Shown: positions 1 through 8,169, numbered from the stretch's first letter. The stretch is DNA of 15,745 nucleotides from Caryophanales bacterium UBA6414 (GCA_002438545.1 DJPK01000028.1:771-16515); one strand, 5' to 3'. The notes: generated by a model from the letters alone, not told the origin. A program made the numbers and translations.

Positions 1-35
1 AATTGTGAATATTAAAAAAATGGTAAAACTTTCTA

Positions 36-64
36 TTTATAAATTAATATATTTTGACTATATT
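36..64 (+). promoter_or_regulatory. Candidate promoter of the lipoprotein gene
   Basis: A -35-like TTTATA (36-41) is followed after 17 bases by TATATT (59-64), placing the transcription start near 71, just before the SD AGGAGG at 75-80. In DNA this AT-rich such matches also arise by chance, so the support is mainly position and spacing. Confidence 0.35.
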
Positions 65-85
65 ATTAATGAATAGGAGGGAAAT

Positions 86-658
86 ATGAAGAAATTAGTA
101 TTATTTATGTGTTTAATAGTTTTTCTTACTGGCTGTGGTACTAAAGATATGAAAATGACTACCTGTACAACGGATATTACTACTAATGGTATTACTAATA
201 AAATGAGTTATGATATTGATTATGATAAAGATAATAAAGTTAGAAAAGTAATTATTACATATGATTATAATAAACCAGTAGATGCTGACGATGATCATAC
301 TGACGGTGTTGGTACAGGAACTGATGGTACTACTTCTGATAAAGATACTAAAAACGAAAAGCCTGAGGTTGTTGATGGTGTTGTTGGTAAAGTTATAGAC
401 ACAATAGTAGGAGAAACTGTTGATACAATATATGATATATCAGGTTTGAGTGATAAACATAAATTAGCGCAAGCAAGATATGATGATATTGATGGTATTA
501 CTTATGATGTTATGGCAACATCGGCTACCCAATATAAAGTTGTTTATACAATTGATATGGATAAATTATCAGATAATAACTTAGTATTGTTTAATTTAAA
601 TAGGGATTATACAACATTAAGAAGCAATTATACTGATGCTGGCTTAACTTGTAAATAG
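86..658 (+). CDS. Small secreted lipoprotein, possibly YehR/DUF1307-like
   Basis: This is a 190-residue protein with a clear lipoprotein signal peptide: two lysines, a hydrophobic stretch, then the lipobox LTGC (residues 14-17), so Cys17 should be lipidated and the protein held on the outer face of the membrane. After the anchor come a segment rich in Thr, Asp and Lys, an Asp/Gly/Thr-rich low-complexity stretch (about 60-85), and a C-terminal half that ends in GLTCK. Cys27 and Cys189 could form a disulfide. The order (Cys, a beta-rich YDIDYDKDNKVRKV segment, then a final Cys next to the C-terminus) recalls YehR/DUF1307 lipoproteins, whose function is not settled; this is a pattern impression only. 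The ATG is supported by AGGAGG five bases upstream. The stop codon lies inside a terminator hairpin, so the gene is probably monocistronic. Confidence 0.75.
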   Translation: MKKLVLFMCLIVFLTGCGTKDMKMTTCTTDITTNGITNKMSYDIDYDKDNKVRKVIITYDYNKPVDADDDHTDGVGTGTDGTTSDKDTKNEKPEVVDGVVGKVIDTIVGETVDTIYDISGLSDKHKLAQARYDDIDGITYDVMATSATQYKVVYTIDMDKLSDNNLVLFNLNRDYTTLRSNYTDAGLTCK

Positions 659-673
659 TTAAGTCTTTTTTTT
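643..673 (+). terminator. Intrinsic terminator of the lipoprotein gene
   Basis: CTTAACT (643-649) pairs perfectly with AGTTAAG (657-663) around a 7-base loop, followed by a T-rich tract including eight T (666-673). The stop codon TAG (656-658) is within the hairpin, so termination overlaps the end of the gene. Confidence 0.8.
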
Positions 674-685
674 ATATGTAATTTG

Positions 686-704
686 TGTTATATTTATAAT
701 GGAG
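686..704 (+). promoter_or_regulatory. Candidate extended -10 promoter and SD for the next gene
   Basis: TGT followed by TATATT (689-694) makes an extended -10 with no obvious -35 box. The SD GGAG is at 701-704, eight bases before the ATG at 713. The predicted transcript start would fall at or just before the SD, which is unusually close, so the promoter is tentative. Confidence 0.3.
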
Positions 705-712
705 TGTGTTGT

Positions 713-1324
713 ATGAGTAGTCAGTTAGTTATAGATGATTTTATAAAAGTTAATGAATGTGATAAAGATTATGTTAGTTTAGATAGTATATATCGTTTGT
801 TTGTAAATAACTTTAGAGGATTAAGCGATTTAAGTATTTTAATAGATAAGTTATATGATGATTTAAGTCCTATTACATATGATTTAGAGCTTAGGCATAG
901 TTTAGTTTATGATAATAAAGATAGAGTGTATAGATATCAAAGAACAGTGATACGTATTAAAAATGTTGATATTTATTTGGGTAGTGATAATAATATACTA
1001 TTTAGCACTAATAACACTGACATTAGAGAATTAAACCTAATTGGTAATTTTGTAAATGTGAAAAAAGATGTTATTAGATATATTCTAGGTATTTATAAAA
1101 AATATTATTCTTTATTTAGTTATGAAGATAAAGAATTAAAAGATGTTTTAGGCACTTATTATTTAGATGATACTACTTATATTGTAGTATATTCCAATGG
1201 TAGTGTTAGATTATTTAGTAATTATTATGATATAAGTAATGCAGAAGTTAGTAAGTTCATGAAGATCAATATAGGTGAAAAGATAGATGGTTATTGTAGA
1301 AAATTAGTATTAAGTAATAATTAG
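713..1324 (+). CDS. Hypothetical protein, 203 residues
   Basis: I do not recognise this protein. It has no signal peptide and no membrane-spanning stretch, so it is probably cytoplasmic. It is acidic and rich in Asp, Tyr, Asn and Leu. The N-terminal part (to about residue 60) looks helical, and the rest (about 65-165) looks beta-rich, with segments such as RYQRTVIRIKNVDIYLG and TYIVVYSNGSVRLFSNYYD. The start is set at ATG 713, because GGAG lies eight bases upstream; the in-frame TTG at 683 has no SD and lies just past the preceding terminator. Codon use (AGT, TTA) matches the neighbours, so there is no sign of recent transfer. No terminator follows, so its mRNA may run into nifJ. Confidence 0.7.
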   Translation: MSSQLVIDDFIKVNECDKDYVSLDSIYRLFVNNFRGLSDLSILIDKLYDDLSPITYDLELRHSLVYDNKDRVYRYQRTVIRIKNVDIYLGSDNNILFSTNNTDIRELNLIGNFVNVKKDVIRYILGIYKKYYSLFSYEDKELKDVLGTYYLDDTTYIVVYSNGSVRLFSNYYDISNAEVSKFMKINIGEKIDGYCRKLVLSNN

Positions 1325-1330
1325 TGTTTG

Positions 1331-1372
1331 TTGTAAAAATGAATGTAAGGTTATATAATTAGAATAAGGTGG
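1331..1372 (+). promoter_or_regulatory. Promoter and SD of nifJ
   Basis: TTGTAA (1331-1336), a 17-base spacer and a perfect TATAAT (1354-1359) predict a start near 1366. The SD AAGGTGG (1366-1372) lies seven bases before the ATG at 1380, giving an extremely short leader. Confidence 0.55.
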
Positions 1373-1379
1373 CGAGATT

Positions 1380-4300
1380 ATGAATAGTAAATATAAAACA
1401 ATGGATGCGAATGAGGCAGTTAGTAGCGTAGCATATAAGTTTAGTGAATTATGTGGAATATATCCTATTACGCCTTCTTCTCCTATGGCTGAGAAAATTG
1501 ATACAATGTCCGGTAATGGAGAAGAAAATTTTTGGGGAAATAGAGTTAAGGTTGTAGAAATGCAATCAGAGGCTGGAGCAGCCGGTGTTATTCATGGTGC
1601 TTTACAGTCCGGGATACTTGCTAGTACTTTTACAGCTAGCCAAGGATTATTATTAATGATTCCTACTTTATATAAATTATCAGGAGAGATGCTTCCGGCA
1701 GTATTACATGTAGCGGCTAGAAGTTTATCAACTCATGCTTTATCTATATTTGGGGATCATCAAGATGTTTATGCTACTAGAATGACGGGAGTTTGTATGC
1801 TTGCTTCTTCTTCTGTTAGTGAAGCTTATCATATGGCAAGTATTACACATTTATCAGCAATAGAATCTAGTCTTCCTTTTATTCATTTCTTTGATGGTTT
1901 TAGAACTAGTCATGAAATAAATAAAGTTAAGTTAATGGATATGAATAAAGTTAAAGAATTAATTAATCAAGAAGCGTTAACTAAGTTTAGAAAAAGAGCT
2001 ATGGCTAATGATAAAGTTAATACTCGTGGGACAGCACAAAATGATGATATTTATTTTCAAAATATGGAGAGTAGAAATAATGACTATGCTAAAGTTAGTG
2101 ATATAGTTAACGATTATATGATGAAGATAAATGCTATAGTAGGTAGTGATTATAAACCATTTAATTATTATGGTGTAGAGGATGCTACTGATGTGATAGT
2201 GGCTATGGGTAGTGTTTGTGAAACTATCAAAGAAACTATTAATTATTTAAATAGTTTAGGTAAAAAGTATGGATTAATAGAAGTTCATTTATATCGCCCA
2301 TTTAGTAGTAAGTATTTACTTAATATATTACCTAAGAGTGTTAAGAATATAGCTGTATTAGATAGAACTAAAGAAAGTGCCGCTATTGGCGAACCATTAT
2401 ATTTAGATGTTGTAGCAGCTTTAAAAGATAGAGATATTAATATAGTTGGTGGCAGATATGGTTTGTCTTCTAAAAATACTAATCCCGCTTGTATAAAAGC
2501 AATTTATGATAATATGGAATTAGGTAATTTACATCATAACTTTACAGTGGGCATCAACGATGATGTTAGTCATTTATCAATACCTGTTGATTATAGTTTT
2601 CATTTACCTAATGATATGGTTGAGTTTTTAATATATGGATATGGTTCTGATGGAATGGTGTCCACTTCTAAAGACATCATAAAAATTATTGGAGATAATA
2701 CTGATTATTATGTACAGGGATATTTTCAATATGATTCTAAAAAGAGTGGGGGTGTTACTAGGAGTCATATAAGAATATCTAAGGATGAGATTAAGTCTTC
2801 TTATTATGTAGATAATCCTAGTTTAATAGTTATATCTAAAGATAGTTATATATATAAATATGATATTTTAGATAAAGCAAAAGATAATGCTACACTTATT
2901 TTAAATACTAGTTTAAGTGATACTGATTTAGTAAATAGTTTACCTAACAAAGTTAAGTATTTAATGGCTTTAAAGAATATTAAGTTATATGTAATAGATG
3001 CTTATAAGTTAGTTAATGAACTTGGTTTAAAGAATAAGATTAGTACTTGTATGGAGAGATGTATATTTAATATTATTGGTTTAATTAATGATGAAAATAT
3101 AGCTAATATTATGAAGAAGCAAAATGAGAAGCGATTTGGTCATAAAGGTACTGATATAGTAGAAGTTAACAACAGAGTTGTGGATAAGAGTCTTTCATAT
3201 CTAAATGAATTTAAAGTAGATAAAGATTGGATAAATCTTATGTATGAAGAAGATGTTGATAAATCATTTGATGAAATGATAGGTCTTCTTAAGGGTAATG
3301 AACTTCCTGTTAGTGCTTTCTTAGATAAAAAAGATGGTGTTGTTAAGGGGGGTAATACTAAGTATGAAAAAAGAGATATTGCCGAAAATGTTCCTATGTG
3401 GATACCGGAAAATTGTATTCAATGTAATCAGTGTGCTTTTGTTTGCCCACATGCTGTTATTCGACCTTTCTTAGTAGATAAAGATAATAATCAAGTAAAT
3501 GGTATAGATTCTATCATGCCAAGAGACAAAAAATATACAATTAGTGTATCTTATAAAGATTGTACAGGTTGTGGCTTATGCGCTAATGTATGTCCGGGTA
3601 AGCTAGGCAATAAAGCACTAATGATGAAACATTATGATCGAAATATGTTTAAACAAGATGAGTTTGATTATTTAGTTAATAATAATTTAAATGAATGTGG
3701 GAAGTTTGTTAATGTTAAGTCTTTAGGATTTGTTCAGCCAAAGTTTGAGTTTAGTGGAGCATGTGCCGGTTGTGGAGAAACTGCTTACATCAAGAACTTA
3801 ACACAAATGTTTAATAATAATTTAATTATTGCTAATGCAACAGGATGTTCTTCAATATACGGCGCTAGTTCACCATCAACACCTTATTCTGTTCCTTGGG
3901 CAAGTTCTTTATTTGAAGATAATGCTGAATATGGATTAGGTATTAAACTAGGTATTGATTTAAAAAGAAATAAGATTCGTAAATATATGGAAGAGAATAA
4001 AGATGAATTATTTAGTAAGTGTTTAGATAATTTTGATGATTATGATACTTGTTTAGAAGTATATAACAATATTGATTATAATAAGCATCCATTCTTAAAG
4101 GAATTAAAAGATTATATTGTACCTAAATCTATGTGGATAATTGGGGGAGATGGATTTGCTTATGATATTGGATATGGTGGGATTGACCATGTTATTAGTA
4201 CTAATAATAATGTTAATATATTAGTACTTGATACTGAAGTATATTCTAATACTGGAGGGCAATCTTCAAAGTCTAGTAATATAGGTTCTATTGCATCATT

Positions 4301-4763
4301 TACCTCAACAGGTAAGACTAATTACAAGAAAGATTTATCAAGAATGGCTATGTGTTATCCACATGTATATGTAGCATCAGTTAATCTTGGCTATAATAAA
4401 GAACAATATTTAAAAGTATTAAAAGAAGCTTCATTATATAATGGACCATCTTTAGTTATTGCTTATGCCCCATGTATTGAGCATGGAATAAAGACAGGTA
4501 TGGAACACAGTATTGATAATGCTCGTTTAGCGGGAGAATGTGGTTATTCATTATGTTTTAGATATAATCCTAGTACTAAGAAGTTTACATTTGATAGTTA
4601 TGATGTTGATTTTAATAAATATGATGAATTCTTAATGACAGAGAATAGGTATGCTAGTTTAAAATTAGTAAATAAAGAAGATGCTAATGAGTTATTAGAG
4701 AAGCAAAAAGAATGGGCAATAGATAGATATAATTATTATAAGAGTTTGAGTGAAGATAAATAA
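1380..4763 (+). CDS. nifJ: Pyruvate:ferredoxin (flavodoxin) oxidoreductase, single chain
   Basis: PFOR converts pyruvate and CoA to acetyl-CoA and CO2, passing two electrons to ferredoxin or flavodoxin; it is the central pyruvate step of anaerobes. The protein has 1127 residues, slightly shorter than the usual 1170-1200, with every domain present. The pyruvate-binding domain has YPITPSSP (28-35, with Thr31) and EMQSEAGAAG (Glu64). Domain III carries the QGYFQYDSKKSGGVTRSHIR signature. A two-cluster ferredoxin domain has CxxCxxCxxxCP motifs at Cys679/682/685/689 and Cys728/731/734/738. The TPP domain has CAGCGE (Cys795, Cys798), Cys823 and Cys1032, the expected proximal 4Fe-4S ligands, and GDG (923-925) followed by NTGGQ. 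All cofactor ligands are intact, so the enzyme should be active. It has its own promoter and a strong terminator, and it implies oxygen-sensitive fermentative metabolism. Confidence 0.98.
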   Translation: MNSKYKTMDANEAVSSVAYKFSELCGIYPITPSSPMAEKIDTMSGNGEENFWGNRVKVVEMQSEAGAAGVIHGALQSGILASTFTASQGLLLMIPTLYKLSGEMLPAVLHVAARSLSTHALSIFGDHQDVYATRMTGVCMLASSSVSEAYHMASITHLSAIESSLPFIHFFDGFRTSHEINKVKLMDMNKVKELINQEALTKFRKRAMANDKVNTRGTAQNDDIYFQNMESRNNDYAKVSDIVNDYMMKINAIVGSDYKPFNYYGVEDATDVIVAMGSVCETIKETINYLNSLGKKYGLIEVHLYRPFSSKYLLNILPKSVKNIAVLDRTKESAAIGEPLYLDVVAALKDRDINIVGGRYGLSSKNTNPACIKAIYDNMELGNLHHNFTVGINDDVSHLSIPVDYSFHLPNDMVEFLIYGYGSDGMVSTSKDIIKIIGDNTDYYVQGYFQYDSKKSGGVTRSHIRISKDEIKSSYYVDNPSLIVISKDSYIYKYDILDKAKDNATLILNTSLSDTDLVNSLPNKVKYLMALKNIKLYVIDAYKLVNELGLKNKISTCMERCIFNIIGLINDENIANIMKKQNEKRFGHKGTDIVEVNNRVVDKSLSYLNEFKVDKDWINLMYEEDVDKSFDEMIGLLKGNELPVSAFLDKKDGVVKGGNTKYEKRDIAENVPMWIPENCIQCNQCAFVCPHAVIRPFLVDKDNNQVNGIDSIMPRDKKYTISVSYKDCTGCGLCANVCPGKLGNKALMMKHYDRNMFKQDEFDYLVNNNLNECGKFVNVKSLGFVQPKFEFSGACAGCGETAYIKNLTQMFNNNLIIANATGCSSIYGASSPSTPYSVPWASSLFEDNAEYGLGIKLGIDLKRNKIRKYMEENKDELFSKCLDNFDDYDTCLEVYNNIDYNKHPFLKELKDYIVPKSMWIIGGDGFAYDIGYGGIDHVISTNNNVNILVLDTEVYSNTGGQSSKSSNIGSIASFTSTGKTNYKKDLSRMAMCYPHVYVASVNLGYNKEQYLKVLKEASLYNGPSLVIAYAPCIEHGIKTGMEHSIDNARLAGECGYSLCFRYNPSTKKFTFDSYDVDFNKYDEFLMTENRYASLKLVNKEDANELLEKQKEWAIDRYNYYKSLSEDK

Positions 4764-4771
4764 TTATTGTT

Positions 4772-4806
4772 GAACTTTATAGAGTATTTTCTATAGAGTT
4801 CTTTTT
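4772..4806 (+). terminator. Strong intrinsic terminator after nifJ
   Basis: A 12-bp stem, GAACTTTATAGA (4772-4783) with TCTATAGAGTTC (4790-4801) and one G-U pair, closes a 6-base loop and is followed by five T (4802-4806). Confidence 0.9.
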
Positions 4807-4813
4807 ATATATG

Positions 4814-4837
4814 TGGTACAATTGATATAGGGTGGTG
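4814..4837 (+). promoter_or_regulatory. Extended -10 promoter and SD of mrnC-pepF
   Basis: TGG followed by TACAAT (4817-4822) forms an extended -10. The -35 position would fall in the 3' arm of the nifJ terminator and has no good match. The SD-like AGGGTGGTG (4829-4837) precedes the ATG at 4841. Confidence 0.55.
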
Positions 4838-4840
4838 AGT

Positions 4841-5227
4841 ATGAATATAGGTAGTATGAATGTTATTACTTTAGCTTATTTAGGAGATAGTGTATATGAA
4901 GTATATATTAGAGAATATTTAATTAGTAAAGGAATAGTATATGTTGATGATTTACAAAAGGAAGCTATTAAATATGTATCTGCAAAAAGTCAAGCAAAGA
5001 TATTAGATTATTTAGTTAATAATAATTATTTAAGTTGTGAAGAAGTAAATATAGTTAAAAGAGGAAGAAATTATAAAAGAGATAGTCATCCAAAAAATAC
5101 AGATATAATAACTTATAAGAAGTCAACAGGGTTTGAGTGTTTAGTAGGATATTTATATTTGAGTAAAAATATTAATAGATTAGATGAGATTATGAATATT
5201 ATAAAGGAGGAATATGTTTATGAATAG
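4841..5227 (+). CDS. mrnC: Mini-ribonuclease 3 (23S rRNA maturation)
   Basis: Mini-III is a dimeric RNase III-type nuclease without a double-stranded RNA-binding domain that trims the ends of 23S rRNA precursors in Firmicutes. This copy has 128 residues and the family landmarks in order: LAYLGDSVYEVYIRE near the N-terminus (metal-binding Asp/Glu), EAIKYVSAKSQAKIL, IVKRGRNYK, HPKNTDIITYKKSTGFECLVGYLYL (second acidic catalytic region), and a short helical tail. ATG 4841 is preferred over in-frame GTG 4832 because the GTG overlaps the SD. In Bacillus the gene follows cysS; no cysS is present here. Its 3' end overlaps pepF by eight bases, and the pepF SD lies inside mrnC, so the two are probably co-transcribed. 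Confidence 0.93.
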   Translation: MNIGSMNVITLAYLGDSVYEVYIREYLISKGIVYVDDLQKEAIKYVSAKSQAKILDYLVNNNYLSCEEVNIVKRGRNYKRDSHPKNTDIITYKKSTGFECLVGYLYLSKNINRLDEIMNIIKEEYVYE

Positions 5228-7013
5228 AAGTGATGTTCGAGTAGAAGATACTTGGGATTTAAGTAAATTATTTAGTAGTATTAGTGAGTTTAATAATACT
5301 TATGATATGGTTAAAGAAGAAATAGTAGATTTTATTAAATATAAAGATTATGATTTAACTAATAAAGATAATCTGTTAGAGGTTATGGATAAGTCTTATG
5401 AGATAGAAAGAGTATTAGATAGATTAAGTGCTTATACTAGTTTATTATTTGATGAAGATACTACTAATAGTGAGAGTTTATCTTTAAAGGGTAGAGTTAG
5501 TAATTTATATGATTTATATAGTAATAATTCTTACTTTTTAGTACCTAATTTACTTAAGATAGATTATAGTGTTATTAAAGATATGTTAAGTGATGAGAGA
5601 TTAAAAGGGTATGAGAGAGTATTCGAGAATATATTTAGATATAAGAAATATACTTTATCTGATAAGGAAGAAGAGTTACTATCTAAGATAGGTAAGATGT
5701 TAGGTAATAATTATGATACTTATGAGATGATTAAGGATGCTGATATATCTTTTGATAGTATTATAGTAGATGGTAAAGAACAAGAACTTAATAATAGTAA
5801 TTATACTCTTTATATTGAAGATAAGAATCATGATGTTAGAAAGAGTACTTTTAAATCTTTGTATAAGACTTATAAGCAGTTTAAAGAAAGTTTTGCTAGT
5901 ACTTTATATGGTAATGTTAAGGAAGATGTTGTAAGTGCTAAAATTAGGGGATATAGTTCGGCTATGGAAGAATCTTTATATCATGATGAATTAAATATGT
6001 CAGTATATAATAATTTAGTAGATACTATTAGTAAACATATGGATGTAGTATATAAATATTATGATTTAAAGAAGAATATATTAGATTTAGATGAATTACA
6101 TTTATATGATGTATATACTCCTATTGTGGTAGATTATGATAAGAAATATGATTTTGAGGAAGCTAAGAAAATTGTACTGGATACAGTTAGTGTTTTAGGA
6201 GAAGATTATGTTAGTACTTTAAGACAAGGTTATATAGATAGATGGGTAGATATATATCCTAATAAGGGAAAGAGAACTGGCGCTTATTCAGGAGGATGCT
6301 ATGATAGTTATCCATATATATTACTTAATTATCAAAATAAGTTTGATGATGTATCGACATTAATTCATGAATCGGGACACTCTATGCATAGTCATTATAG
6401 TAGAGAAGCTAATAGTTATCCTTATGGCTATTATTCTATCTTTGTAGCAGAAGTAGCTTCAACAGTTAATGAATTATTACTTTCTAAATATATGTATAAA
6501 CATAGTACGGATAAGAAAGAAAAATTATTTATATTAAATAGATTAATGGAACTATTTAGAGCAACTATATATAGACAAACAATGTTTGCAGAGTTTGAAA
6601 AAGATATATATGATATGGTAGAAAATGATGAAGTATTAACTAGTGATTTATTATGTGATAAATATTATAATATTAATAAGAAGTATTTTGGTAATAATGT
6701 AGTTATAGATGATGAAATTAGATATGAATGGGAAAGAATACCACATTTCTATTATAATTTCTATGTTTATAAGTATGCGACAGGATTATCTGCGGCTTGT
6801 TATATCGTTAATAGAATACTTAATGGCGAAGAGAATGCTGTTAATGATTATATTAATTTCTTAAAGTGTGGTAAGTCAAAGAGTCCCCTTGATTCCCTAC
6901 TAGTAGCAGGTGTTGATTTATCAGATAGTAAAGTTATTGAAGAGGCTGTTAAGATGTTTGATGATACAATAGAAGAATTTAAGAAATTATATAGTGAAGT
7001 GTATGGAAAATAA
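5220..7013 (+). CDS. pepF: Oligoendopeptidase F (M3 family zinc peptidase)
   Basis: PepF is a cytoplasmic zinc endopeptidase that cuts short oligopeptides. The 597-residue protein is of usual family length. It has the N-terminal helical region beginning VEDTWDLSKLF and a C-terminal M3 catalytic domain. The zinc site is HESGH (383-387), with the third ligand Glu411 in EVASTVNE and the downstream YRQTMFAEFE and YKYATGLSAA segments. The C-terminus has the family's AGVDLSDSKVIEEA end. I start it at ATG 5220 rather than ATG 5214 because the SD AAAGGAGG (5203-5210) is only three bases from 5214 but nine from 5220. It overlaps the end of mrnC by eight bases and is followed by a weak terminator. A divergent relative lies at 8223-9473. 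Confidence 0.96.
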   Translation: MNRSDVRVEDTWDLSKLFSSISEFNNTYDMVKEEIVDFIKYKDYDLTNKDNLLEVMDKSYEIERVLDRLSAYTSLLFDEDTTNSESLSLKGRVSNLYDLYSNNSYFLVPNLLKIDYSVIKDMLSDERLKGYERVFENIFRYKKYTLSDKEEELLSKIGKMLGNNYDTYEMIKDADISFDSIIVDGKEQELNNSNYTLYIEDKNHDVRKSTFKSLYKTYKQFKESFASTLYGNVKEDVVSAKIRGYSSAMEESLYHDELNMSVYNNLVDTISKHMDVVYKYYDLKKNILDLDELHLYDVYTPIVVDYDKKYDFEEAKKIVLDTVSVLGEDYVSTLRQGYIDRWVDIYPNKGKRTGAYSGGCYDSYPYILLNYQNKFDDVSTLIHESGHSMHSHYSREANSYPYGYYSIFVAEVASTVNELLLSKYMYKHSTDKKEKLFILNRLMELFRATIYRQTMFAEFEKDIYDMVENDEVLTSDLLCDKYYNINKKYFGNNVVIDDEIRYEWERIPHFYYNFYVYKYATGLSAACYIVNRILNGEENAVNDYINFLKCGKSKSPLDSLLVAGVDLSDSKVIEEAVKMFDDTIEEFKKLYSEVYGK

Positions 7014-7033
7014 TACGTAATTAGTATTTTTTT
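7012..7033 (+). terminator. Weak intrinsic terminator after pepF
   Basis: AATAC (7012-7016) pairs with GTATT (7024-7028) around a 7-base loop and runs into seven T (7027-7033). The stem is short and AT-rich, but position and T tract fit a terminator. Confidence 0.5.
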
Positions 7034-7034
7034 C

Positions 7035-7063
7035 TTTACTTATAGAATATTCTTTGCTATAAT
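7035..7063 (+). promoter_or_regulatory. Promoter of the rpsF-ssb-rpsR operon
   Basis: TTTACT (7035-7040), exactly 17 bases, then TATAAT (7058-7063) preceded by TGC as an extended -10. The expected start is near 7070, giving a leader of about 60 bases that carries the structured element at 7072-7122. Confidence 0.8.
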
Positions 7064-7071
7064 ACTAAACG

Positions 7072-7122
7072 AAGAGCGAGAAAGCTCCTTGCCTAGTAGA
7101 TAGGCCATAGACCATAAGGAGG
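7072..7122 (+). promoter_or_regulatory. Probable S6:S18 ribosomal-protein leader that sequesters the rpsF SD
   Basis: CTCCTT (7085-7090) pairs perfectly with AAGGAG of the SD (7116-7121). Directly inside, GCCTA (7091-7095) pairs with TAGGC (7101-7105), leaving an unpaired 10-base bulge only on the 3' side (7106-7115, CATAGACCAT). This coaxial two-stem shape with a CC-containing 3' bulge matches what I recall of the S6:S18 leader, where the S6:S18 complex binds a conserved CCG and represses its own operon; here the trinucleotide is CCA. A competing hairpin, GAGC (7074-7077) with GCTC (7084-7087), would free the SD. The assignment rests on manual folding and gene context. Confidence 0.65.
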
Positions 7123-7130
7123 TGCAAATA

Positions 7131-7421
7131 ATGAGAAAATATGAGATTATGTTTATAGTAAGATCAGATATTGATGAACAAGCACGTAAGGATACAGTTA
7201 GCAAATTAGAAAAAACTTTAACTGATAATAAGGCTGTAATTACATTAAATAAAGAACTTGGTCAAAAAGAATTTGCTTATGAAATTAAAAAACAAAAATT
7301 AGGTTTCTACTATTTATATAATATCGAAGCTAGTGATGATGCAGGTGTTAAAGAATTTGATCGTATTGCTAGAATCGATGAAAATGTTATTAGACATTTA
7401 GTATTAAACCTTGATAAATAG
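7131..7421 (+). CDS. rpsF: 30S ribosomal protein S6
   Basis: S6 is a primary component of the 30S platform, where it forms a heterodimer with S18. The 96-residue protein has the typical start MRKYEIMFIVRSDID, the central LGQKEFAYEIKKQKLGFYYLYNIEA and the basic INxxVIRHLVL-like end ENVIRHLVLNLDK. ATG 7131 is eight bases after the SD AAGGAGG (7116-7122); in-frame GTG 7122 overlaps the SD and is rejected. It opens the classic rpsF-ssb-rpsR operon. The ssb SD overlaps its stop codon. Expression is probably repressed by the S6:S18 complex through the leader. Confidence 0.98.
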   Translation: MRKYEIMFIVRSDIDEQARKDTVSKLEKTLTDNKAVITLNKELGQKEFAYEIKKQKLGFYYLYNIEASDDAGVKEFDRIARIDENVIRHLVLNLDK

Positions 7422-7429
7422 GAGGAAGT

Positions 7430-7903
7430 ATGAATAAGGTAATATTAATTGGAAGACTTACAAGAGATCCAGAATTACGTCATACACCACAAGGTACTGC
7501 AGTATGTCAAATTACTGTAGCAGTTAATCGTCGTGGGGCTCAACCCGGACAACAGGACGCTGATTTTATAAATGTTTCAGTTTGGGGTGTTCAAGCTGAA
7601 AATGTTGCTAGATATATGGCTAAGGGTAGACAAGTGGCTGTAGAAGGTAGAATTCAAACAAGAAATTATGATGATAAAGATGGTAAGAAAGTATATGTTA
7701 CTGAAGTAATTGCTACTAATGTACAATTCTTAGATTCTAAGGGCGCTAGTAGTGATAGTGCAGTAAGTAATACACAACCAAGTAATTCATTTAATTTTAA
7801 TCAATCTCCTATACAGGATGCTTCTACAACTTCTGTAGAAGATGATCCATTTGCTGCTTTTGGTGAAAAAATTAACGTTAGCGATAATGATTTACCATTT
7901 TAA
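7430..7903 (+). CDS. ssb: Single-stranded DNA-binding protein
   Basis: SSB coats single-stranded DNA during replication, repair and recombination and recruits partner proteins through its C-terminal tip. The 157-residue protein has an N-terminal OB fold (about 1-105) starting MNKVILIGRLTRDPELRHTPQGT and including DFINVSVWG, ENVARYMAKGRQVAVEGRIQ and YVTEVIATNVQFLD. A flexible Ser/Asn/Gln-rich linker follows, then the acidic tip DNDLPF. Both functional parts are intact. AGGAGG (7420-7425) lies four bases before the ATG and overlaps the rpsF stop, implying tight coupling between S6 and rpsR. Confidence 0.98.
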   Translation: MNKVILIGRLTRDPELRHTPQGTAVCQITVAVNRRGAQPGQQDADFINVSVWGVQAENVARYMAKGRQVAVEGRIQTRNYDDKDGKKVYVTEVIATNVQFLDSKGASSDSAVSNTQPSNSFNFNQSPIQDASTTSVEDDPFAAFGEKINVSDNDLPF

Positions 7904-7917
7904 AAAGGAGGATAATT

Positions 7918-8142
7918 ATGGCAGAATTTCGTGCTAAAAAAAGAAAAAAAGTATGTTATTCTTGTTTAGGAAAAACAGCTGATTATAAAAACATTGATGT
8001 AATTAGTAAATATGTTAGTAATGATAGTGGTAAAATTTTACCAAGAAGAGTTACTGGAACATGTGCTAGACATCAAAGAGATGTTGCTGAACAAGTTAAA
8101 TTAGCTAGATTTATGGGCTTTTTACCATATACAACTAAATAA
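7918..8142 (+). CDS. rpsR: 30S ribosomal protein S18, cysteine-bearing form
   Basis: S18 binds beside S6 on the 30S platform. The 74-residue protein has a basic N-terminus (RAKKRKK), the KNIDVISKYVSNDSGKILPRRVTGTC core and the QVKLARFMGFLPY end. It keeps Cys13, Cys16, Cys49 and His52 (CYSC and CARH), a set that could bind zinc as in the C+ paralogues of several small ribosomal proteins; zinc binding is inferred. AAGGAGG just upstream of the ATG supports the start. The gene ends the rpsF operon and is followed by a good terminator. S18 would also be a partner in feedback control through the rpsF leader. Confidence 0.98.
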   Translation: MAEFRAKKRKKVCYSCLGKTADYKNIDVISKYVSNDSGKILPRRVTGTCARHQRDVAEQVKLARFMGFLPYTTK

Positions 8143-8144
8143 TT

Positions 8145-8169
8145 AAGGGACTAGTAATAGTTCTTTTTT
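8145..8169 (+). terminator. Intrinsic terminator of the rpsF operon
   Basis: AAGGGACTA (8145-8153) pairs with TAGTTCTTT (8158-8166) with two G-U pairs around a GTAA tetraloop; the T tract continues to 8169. Confidence 0.8.

Noticed and set aside
54..59. TTGACT as a -35 box for the first gene
   Set aside because: The matching -10 would fall in the SD and start codon region. TTTATA/TATATT at 36-64 gives a workable geometry.
113..298. Minus-strand open frame opposite the lipoprotein gene
   Set aside because: It is a shadow of the + strand gene: no SD, composition biased to Ile/Asn/Thr, and the + strand gene has a lipobox, SD and terminator.
683..712. TTG start extending the 713 gene by ten codons
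   Set aside because: It has no SD and lies ten bases after the T tract of the preceding terminator. ATG 713 has GGAG at proper spacing.
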